Source: a virus. Taken from it: a DNA stretch of 27,116 bases. The notes beneath the pieces were generated by a model, which was not told where the DNA came from, searched no databases, and saw only the letters and a list, made by a program, of their open reading frames with translations. The position numbers and the translations under genes were made by a program. Shown here one piece after another: positions 21,828 through 27,116 of this stretch (position 1 is its first letter; every line of letters begins with the position of its first letter). The stretch spans positions 1 through 27,116 of the IMG/VR virus record IMGVR_UViG_3300047457_000459. One strand, written 5' to 3'.

Positions 21828-22609
21828 TGGCCATCCCACCCCTTGAGCAACGCCTGGACAGCATGGCCGCCCCGGCCGATGCTGCCGATGTCCAGCCATC
21901 ACTGCCCGCCACGCCAGAGCAAGGCGCACCCGGCATGCCGCAGGAAGAAGGCGTGCAGGTGGCCCAGGTAGGTACTATCGTTGACGTCCTAAAAGGGTTG
22001 ACCGCAAAAGGCGCACGCGCTGTCAAAGAACCCAAGCTGATCGACAACCTAGTGCCCACGCCGCCTGGTGCCACCAAGCCTGTGGCCACACCTGTGGTTC
22101 CTGTCACCCCAGCGACACCGGCTGCCACCGTCAAGATTACCAAGCCTCGCCCGGTCGACGTCACCGAAATGAACCAGGTGGCCGACGAGCGCATGTTCCT
22201 GCAGATGGAAGGCGCTGGCCAGGCCAAGCCGCCAGACACCCCGATCTCAAGCGCCTGGACTGACAACGACAGCCTGGCCGCCACCATCCGCGCTGCAGGC
22301 GACAACTTCGCCAAGCCATCAATGCTGGCGTGCCCGAGCAGTTCCTCAAGACCGCGCTGGCCGGTGAAAGCATGGAGGCCACGGTGGGCGGCAGCAGCCT
22401 GGCCAAGCAGCTGGCCGGTGCTGTGGTGGTGCATGACGAGAGCGCCAAGAAGCTGGATGGTCTGTTCCAGCAGATGGCCGCTGGCACACTGGACGACCAG
22501 GGCAAGCTCAACCTGCGCCTGCAGCTGGCCCAGCACAAGATCGTGGTCGACCAGCTCAAGGGCATCCAGACCGACGTGGCCCGCTCCCTCAACGTGTTCA
22601 AGCGCGTAA
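21827..22609 (+). CDS. Large internal virion protein, N-terminal fragment (frame broken near 22312-22318)
   Basis: ATG at 21827 overlaps the previous stop by one base. The first about 163 residues look real: MAIPPLEQRLDSMAAPADAA, a proline-rich linker (VPTPPGATKPVATPVVPVTP), then TEMNQVADERMFLQMEGAGQ and LAATIRAAGDNFAK. After that the frame turns into Trp/Ser/Arg-rich text and stops at 22609, while the natural continuation AINAGVPEQFLK lies in the -1 frame. Loss of one G from AAGGCC at 22313-22317 (now AAGCC) would explain it. Intact, the gene would encode about 1005 residues ending at 24843. No canonical slippery heptamer is present, so mutation or a sequencing error is likelier than programmed shifting. 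Confidence 0.65.
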   Translation: MAIPPLEQRLDSMAAPADAADVQPSLPATPEQGAPGMPQEEGVQVAQVGTIVDVLKGLTAKGARAVKEPKLIDNLVPTPPGATKPVATPVVPVTPATPAATVKITKPRPVDVTEMNQVADERMFLQMEGAGQAKPPDTPISSAWTDNDSLAATIRAAGDNFAKPSMLACPSSSSRPRWPVKAWRPRWAAAAWPSSWPVLWWCMTRAPRSWMVCSSRWPLAHWTTRASSTCACSWPSTRSWSTSSRASRPTWPAPSTCSSA

Positions 22610-24843
22610 AAGACCGAGGCCCTGGCTTGGACACCCGCGACATCCGTGCCGCGCTGGACGAGCTCGGCGCGAACCAGTCCGATCAGGTGCTGTTCCAGTT
22701 GGCCACCGACTACATCAACACGCCCACCCGGGCAGGCAAGAACCGCATCATCGAGGCTGGCCTGGGTGCCAAGCTGCGCGACGTCTGGTTCCACACCTAC
22801 CAGGCCAACCTGCTCAACGACCCGCAGACCCACGCCTACAACGTGGTGGGCAGCGGCGTCTTCGGTGCCATGGCTCCGATTGAGCGCACGGTGGCCATCG
22901 GCATCGGCAAGGTGCGCTCGATGATCCCCGGCGCAAACCCTGACCGCTACATGCTGGACGACGTCCAGGCCGGGCTGTCTGGTTTGAAGAACGGCATCCT
23001 CGACGGCTGGGAGCTGGCCAAGGAAGCGCTCAAGCGGGGCGGCGAATCCAAGATGACGGATGCGGGTAAACCCTTGAACCCCGTCAGCGCGGCCTATCTG
23101 TCCGACACGCCTATCAGACTTTTTGGCCAGGAGGTCTATCGCACCCCGGATCTGCGCGACACCTGGCTTGGCCGTGCCATTGACGGCATCGGCTTCGTGC
23201 AGGACGCCATGAGCTTTAGGCCCATCGCCGCGGCCGACGAGTTTGTGGGGGCCATCGCTGGCCGCTACCAGCTGCATGAAGAAGCGTGGCGTTTTGCCAA
23301 CAAAGAGTACGACCGGCTGGTCGCTGCCGGAATGGATGAAGCCGCTGCCCGCGCCGAGGTGCAGGGCAAGGTTACCCAGCTGCTGACCGAGCGTCCCCGT
23401 GAGATGCAGGAAAGCATTGACGGCCTGCGCCGCATGGTGACCCTGCAGGAGACCATCAGCAAGGAAGGTGCACTGGGCGAGACCTACTGGTGGAGCAACC
23501 AGATCCTGAATCTGGCCCCGGTCAAGGTGGTGGTGCCGTTTGCCAAGACGGTGACCAACCTGTTCATTGAGGGCAGCAGCTACATCCCCATGCTGAACAC
23601 CCTGTCGCCACGCTTCTACGACCTGTGGAGCAAGGGCGGCCGCCATCGCGATGTGGCCATGGCCCGCCTGGCTATGGGCGGCACGGCTGTCACGGGCGCT
23701 GCCATGCTGACCCTGGACAACCGCATCACCGGCTCTGGCCCGTCCCAGACCGAAGACCGCCAGGCGCTGCAGAACCTGGGCTGGCAGCCCTACTCCCTGG
23801 TGTTCGACAAGGGCGAGATCAGCGAAGAGAACCTCGAGCGGCTGAGTGCCATCACCAAGGTGGCCGTGGGCCCCGATAAGGTCTATGTCAGCTATGCCCG
23901 CTTTGACCCCATCAGCATGATTTTCTCGATGGGCGCTGACATGGCCGACGCTGCCAAGTTTGACCGGCACCCAGACCGCGAGGACTACCAGGTCATGGCC
24001 ATGGCTGGCATGACCGCAGTCGGCGAGTACATGAGCAACCTGCCTCTGTTGCAAGGGGTGGGTGAGCTGATGGCCACAGCACGCTCGCGCTCTACCGACA
24101 CGGGCGAGAAGGTGGTGCAGATCTTTGACTCGCTGGCCAAGCAGTACGCCAACTTCATCTACACCGGCACGCCTGGTCTGGGCATGAGCAACAGCACGCT
24201 GATGGCTCACATTGAGCGCATGGTTGACCCGACCAAGTCCAACACCAAGTCGCCAGAGATGAACACGCCGCCCGGCTTGCGTGCCTTCTACGAGGCCCGC
24301 CAGCGCGTCATGTCCCGCATCCCCGGCCTGTCCGAGAACGTGCCGCCAATGCTGGATAACCTGGGCCGCGAGGTCAAGGTGCAGAACCGCGGCCTGGACT
24401 ATTGGGCCAACTGGGCACCTGTGGTGCAGGCCACCGAGGGCAAGACGTCCGAGGTCGACGAGATCCTGGCCAGCCTGAACTTCGGCATCGCCAACCCCAG
24501 CGAGACCTGGGACGGCGTGCGCCTGTCGTCTGGCCAGATCAACCGCTTCAAGCGGCTCTATGGCCAGGAGCTGCTGGACGAGGGCATGAACCTCGAGCAG
24601 CGCATTCCCTACGAGCTCAAGCAGGCCGAGATCGACGCCAACGTCACGGGTGAGCCCATGCTCATTGGCGACAAGCAAAAGCTGATCATGTCCATTGTGG
24701 AGCGCTACCGGGCCATGGCCAAGGCGCAGATGGTGGGCGACGTCATCTCGCCAGACGGCATGGATGAGGGTGTTGCAGAATACCCAGACCTGGCCGCAGC
24801 AATGCGCCGAAACCGTGAAATTTCAAGGACATACGGACGCTAA
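22330..24843 (+). CDS. Large internal virion protein, main C-terminal part (T7 gp16 position)
   Basis: The frame is open upstream of GTG 22330, but no start codon has a ribosome binding site, so it is best read as the continuation of the gene at 21827. The 837-residue helical protein includes LRDVWFHTYQANLLNDPQTH, IRLFGQEVYRTPDLRDTWLG and a hydrophobic segment (ARLAMGGTAVTGAAMLTLDN, about 445-465). It then has the conserved phage motif ITGSGPSQTEDRQALQNLGW followed by QPYSL and KVYVSYARFDPISMIFSMGA. These motifs recur in large podovirus virion proteins ejected with the DNA. I see no lytic transglycosylase motif. It fills the gp16 position before the fibre gene. Confidence 0.8.
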   Translation: MPEQFLKTALAGESMEATVGGSSLAKQLAGAVVVHDESAKKLDGLFQQMAAGTLDDQGKLNLRLQLAQHKIVVDQLKGIQTDVARSLNVFKRVKDRGPGLDTRDIRAALDELGANQSDQVLFQLATDYINTPTRAGKNRIIEAGLGAKLRDVWFHTYQANLLNDPQTHAYNVVGSGVFGAMAPIERTVAIGIGKVRSMIPGANPDRYMLDDVQAGLSGLKNGILDGWELAKEALKRGGESKMTDAGKPLNPVSAAYLSDTPIRLFGQEVYRTPDLRDTWLGRAIDGIGFVQDAMSFRPIAAADEFVGAIAGRYQLHEEAWRFANKEYDRLVAAGMDEAAARAEVQGKVTQLLTERPREMQESIDGLRRMVTLQETISKEGALGETYWWSNQILNLAPVKVVVPFAKTVTNLFIEGSSYIPMLNTLSPRFYDLWSKGGRHRDVAMARLAMGGTAVTGAAMLTLDNRITGSGPSQTEDRQALQNLGWQPYSLVFDKGEISEENLERLSAITKVAVGPDKVYVSYARFDPISMIFSMGADMADAAKFDRHPDREDYQVMAMAGMTAVGEYMSNLPLLQGVGELMATARSRSTDTGEKVVQIFDSLAKQYANFIYTGTPGLGMSNSTLMAHIERMVDPTKSNTKSPEMNTPPGLRAFYEARQRVMSRIPGLSENVPPMLDNLGREVKVQNRGLDYWANWAPVVQATEGKTSEVDEILASLNFGIANPSETWDGVRLSSGQINRFKRLYGQELLDEGMNLEQRIPYELKQAEIDANVTGEPMLIGDKQKLIMSIVERYRAMAKAQMVGDVISPDGMDEGVAEYPDLAAAMRRNREISRTYGR

Positions 24844-24854
24844 TTCCGTACAAT
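24826..24854 (+). promoter_or_regulatory. Possible promoter before the tail fibre gene
   Basis: AGGACA (24826-24831, four of six matches to the -35 consensus) and TACAAT (24849-24854, five of six) are 17 bases apart. A start near 24861 would lie just before the ribosome binding site AGGAAGG of the fibre gene. The downstream bases GTACAATTCC resemble part of the 12373-12400 promoter spacer, but the TTGCA box is absent. Weak evidence. Confidence 0.3.
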
Positions 24855-24876
24855 TCCCAACAGGAAGGATTGCATC

Positions 24877-26334
24877 ATGGCTGTGCCAATCAGTAACGTC
24901 ACCCGCAGAGTAGTCTATGCACCCAGTGGCACTGGTGGCCAAGGGCCATATGCGTTCACCTTCGAGATCCTGGCCAACACTGACATCGCCGTTTATAAAG
25001 ACGATGTCCTGCTGACGCTGACCACTCACTACACGGTCACGATCAATACCAACGGCACCGGCTCTGTGACCATCACAGCGGCCGGCCTGGCCCTGGCTCC
25101 AACCAGCCCGACCCAGTACGCCATTGTTGGCAACCGCACGATCTCGCGCTCTACCGACTTCACCACCGGCGGCGACTTCTTTGCCAACGTGCTGAACGAT
25201 GAGCTCGACCAGCAAACCATCTTTGCCCAGCAGAATGCTGAAGGTCTGGCCCGCGCACTGAGCGCACCGCAGACAGACCCGACAACCATCAACATGACGC
25301 TGCCCTCGCGCACCTCTCGGGCCGGCACGGTGCTAGCATTCAATGAGTCCACCGGAAATCCCCAGGTCGGCCCGACCATCGCAGCCGTCAATACGGTCAG
25401 CACCAACGTGGCGGCCATCAACACCGTATCGACCAACATCGCTTCGGTCAACACTGTCTCGGGGAACATCAGCAATGTCAATACAGTTGCTGGAATTTCT
25501 GGCAACGTAACGACTGTTGCCGGCAACGCGGCCAACATCAATACGGTGGCTGGCAACAATTCCAACATCACTACTGTTGCCGGCAGCATTACCAACGTCA
25601 ACAAGGTTGGCAATGACATTGCCAACGTCAACACGGTGGCCGGTGAGCTTGGTGCGGGCCAGGATGTGACTGTGGTTGCGGCCAACCTCAGTGGCACTGA
25701 CACCATTGGAACAGTGGCCGGCAGCATTGCCAATGTGAACGCTGTTGGCACAAACATCGCCAACGTCAATGCCGTCAACAGCAATGCCACGAACATCAAC
25801 ACGGTGGCTGGTCAGATCTCTCCGACCAACAACTTGGCGACTGTCGCTGGTATCTCTGGCAATGTCAGCACAGTGGCAGGCATCAGCGCAAATGTCACGA
25901 CCGTTGCTGGCAATAACGCAAACGTAACCACGGTTGCTGGAGCCATTGCCAACGTCAATGCGGTTGGTTCCAATATTTCTAGTGTCAATACAACGGCGAC
26001 AAACATCGCGTCTGTAAACACAGCTGCTACTAACATTGTTGCAATTCAAGGTGCCAGCACTGAAGCATCAAATGCTGCTGCATCTGCGGTGTTGGCAAGC
26101 GAGTGGGCCATCAAGACAACTGGCGCTGTGTCTGGTGGTGAATACAGCGCCAAGTACCACGCGCAAGCTGCAGCCAGTTCTGCATCGGCCGCAGCAGGAT
26201 CGGCGACCACAGCGGCAAATACTGCTGCATCGGTCAACAACACGCTGAATAGCCTACTCGCTCTGCAATACTTTGCAGATTGGGGACTAATCACTGATGC
26301 GGCAGGAACCACAACTGATTACGGGAGTATCTGA
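24877..26334 (+). CDS. Tail fibre protein with T7 gp17-like N-terminus and decapeptide repeats
   Basis: Of 485 residues, about 8-110 resemble the virion-attachment domain of T7-type fibres: RRVVYAPSGTGGQGPYAFTF, IAVYKDDVLLTLTTHYTVTI and IVGNRTISRSTDFTTGGDFF. Residues about 170-389 are some 18-20 repeats of ten residues with the pattern NTVAGN(I/V)xxV, likely a trimeric elongated stalk. An Ala/Ser-rich helical part (EASNAAASAVLASEWAIKTT, AQAAASSASAAAGSATTAAN) and a short end (LQYFADWGLITDAAGTTTDY) follow. It probably anchors to the nozzle and carries the receptor-binding protein encoded next. AGGAAGG precedes ATG. Confidence 0.88.
   Translation: MAVPISNVTRRVVYAPSGTGGQGPYAFTFEILANTDIAVYKDDVLLTLTTHYTVTINTNGTGSVTITAAGLALAPTSPTQYAIVGNRTISRSTDFTTGGDFFANVLNDELDQQTIFAQQNAEGLARALSAPQTDPTTINMTLPSRTSRAGTVLAFNESTGNPQVGPTIAAVNTVSTNVAAINTVSTNIASVNTVSGNISNVNTVAGISGNVTTVAGNAANINTVAGNNSNITTVAGSITNVNKVGNDIANVNTVAGELGAGQDVTVVAANLSGTDTIGTVAGSIANVNAVGTNIANVNAVNSNATNINTVAGQISPTNNLATVAGISGNVSTVAGISANVTTVAGNNANVTTVAGAIANVNAVGSNISSVNTTATNIASVNTAATNIVAIQGASTEASNAAASAVLASEWAIKTTGAVSGGEYSAKYHAQAAASSASAAAGSATTAANTAASVNNTLNSLLALQYFADWGLITDAAGTTTDYGSI
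25383..26040 (+). repeat. Degenerate 30-bp (10-codon) tandem repeats in the fibre gene
   Basis: Units such as NTVSTNVAAI, NTVSTNIASV, NTVSGNISNV, NTVAGISGNV and TTVAGNAANI follow each other every 30 bases, with short interruptions around 25650-25720 and 25810-25845. Codons vary between units (AACATC/AACGTC, GTTGCT/GTGGCC), so the protein pattern is kept while the DNA has drifted. The number of units could still change by recombination and would set stalk length. Confidence 0.85.
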
Positions 26335-26336
26335 AA

Positions 26337-27116
26337 ATGACCACTGCAATTCGTCGCCGTCGCGGCACCACCACTCAACATTCCACTTTCACTGGCCTTG
26401 AGGGCGAGGTGACAGTTGACACCACCAAGGACACGCTTGTCGTACATGACGGATCAACAGCTGGTGGCCACCCACTGGCCAAGGAGAACAACGCAACGCT
26501 GGCTGGCAACGTCACCCTTTCAGGCGGCACTGCCAACGGAGTAGCGTACCTCAACGGCTCCAAGGTAGTCACCACTGGTTCTGCTCTGACGTTTGATGGG
26601 ACTACCTTTAAGGTACAAAACAATAATACAGTTACGCCTGTTTTTCAAATTCAAAGTTATGCGTCTGTTGGTACTGCAATTGCAAACATAACTTATGACC
26701 AAGGTACGGACATTTATAAACTGTCAAACCCGTCAACTTATGCTGGTTCTGGAATTGATTTTGGGACTGGAGCATCGTCTACCACTAGATATCACATTGA
26801 TACAAGCGGCGTTCATATTTGGACTGTAGCTTCTGAAGGCATGCGCCTAACCAGCACAGGGCTAGGTATTGGTACTACGAGTCCTAGCACTCGTCTGACC
26901 ATCGGTGGATATAGTTCGTCAAACCAAACGCCAGACATTCAGATTACTCGTTCATCCTCTGGTACAGCAATTCAGACTGGCCCTAACATTACATTTGGTG
27001 ACGGCACAACCAACAACGCAACGACCCTGCAAGTCACGCAAGGCCGCTTTGGTGTTTGGAACTATGGAGGTGGCGTTTGGGCTGAAAGGATGTCTATTGA
27101 CTCCTCCGGTAACCTA
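26337..27116 (+). CDS. Receptor-binding tail protein with Mtd-type N-terminal domain, 3' end beyond window
   Basis: The 260 visible codons begin MTTAIRRRRGTTTQHSTFTG and continue LEGEVTVDTTKDTLVVHDGS, TAGGHPLAKEN. This matches closely the first residues of BPP-1 Mtd (RGGTTAQHATFTG...EITVDTDKNTVVVHDGATAGGFPLA), the domain that mounts the tropism determinant on the fibre. Beta-rich text follows; GMRLTSTGLGIGTTSPSTRL near residues 170-190 is common in fibres that end in a self-cleaving S74-type chaperone, so a C-type-lectin Mtd end is not assured. From about 26600 the DNA is markedly more AT-rich than the rest of the virion genes, suggesting an exchanged module. GGGAG precedes ATG. Confidence 0.85.
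   Translation, partial: MTTAIRRRRGTTTQHSTFTGLEGEVTVDTTKDTLVVHDGSTAGGHPLAKENNATLAGNVTLSGGTANGVAYLNGSKVVTTGSALTFDGTTFKVQNNNTVTPVFQIQSYASVGTAIANITYDQGTDIYKLSNPSTYAGSGIDFGTGASSTTRYHIDTSGVHIWTVASEGMRLTSTGLGIGTTSPSTRLTIGGYSSSNQTPDIQITRSSSGTAIQTGPNITFGDGTTNNATTLQVTQGRFGVWNYGGGVWAERMSIDSSGNL

Noticed and set aside
22312-22330. Programmed -1 ribosomal frameshift site
   Set aside because: No X-XXY-YYZ slippery heptamer is present at the switch (C-GCC-AAG) and no obvious downstream stem was seen. A one-base deletion explains it better.
21820-24678. Uninterrupted 952-codon frame on the minus strand opposite the large internal virion gene
   Set aside because: The plus strand has recognisable virion motifs. 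The antisense product is His/Leu/Val/Gly-rich without domains, as expected from the complement of strongly GC-ending codons.
1-27116. CRISPR arrays, tRNA genes, insertion sequences
   Set aside because: No regularly spaced identical repeats with unique spacers, no tRNA cloverleaf and no transposase or IS ends were found by eye. The only short repeats are the iterons and the fibre repeats.

Overview
The window is the structural half, plus part of the early region, of a short-tailed (podovirus-type) double-stranded DNA phage or prophage. The virion genes follow the T7-like order: terminase small and large subunits, portal, scaffold, major capsid, tail tube A and B, internal virion proteins, tail fibre. 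Two features point to the group of Bordetella phage BPP-1 and Burkholderia phage Bcep22, and so to a betaproteobacterial host: a Bbp19-like small protein, and a last gene whose N-terminus closely resembles the BPP-1 major tropism determinant (Mtd). The host assignment is inference. No T7-type RNA polymerase, tyrosine integrase, DNA polymerase, helicase or lysis gene is visible here.

Layout. Positions 1-1018 hold a leftward cassette: a serine recombinase (cut by the window edge) and two small unknown genes, read from a near-consensus promoter at about 1076-1105. A region rich in inverted repeats separates it from a rightward early operon (1218-4425). That operon encodes a ribbon-helix-helix regulator, a RuvC-like nuclease, several small unknowns, a sigma-70 region-4-like protein and a winged-helix replication initiator. 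Most of its genes are joined by ATGA or GTGA stop/start overlaps. Three palindromic 23-bp iterons and a 69-bp AT-rich tract lie inside the initiator gene, the arrangement of the lambda O gene/ori. A GC-rich non-coding gap (4426-4787) with overlapping hairpins follows.

The late operon starts at 4788 with a small protein carrying an SSB-type acidic tail, then terminase genes, a cupin, a run of small lysine-rich proteins, portal and scaffold. It ends at a strong terminator (12323-12350). Capsid genes start again from a promoter (12373-12400) that shares its layout and many bases with one in front of the cupin gene (7081-7108). A second hairpin (13710-13742) lies after the small gene behind the capsid gene, before the tail and internal virion protein genes.

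Points of interest: the in-gene iteron origin; the repeated promoter together with a sigma-like protein; a large internal virion gene split by an apparent -1 frameshift near 22312-22318; a small gene (21616-21789) overprinted on the end of another virion gene; a fibre built of about 18-20 ten-residue repeats; and the Mtd-like receptor-binding gene at the right edge, next to which a diversity-generating retroelement should be looked for.
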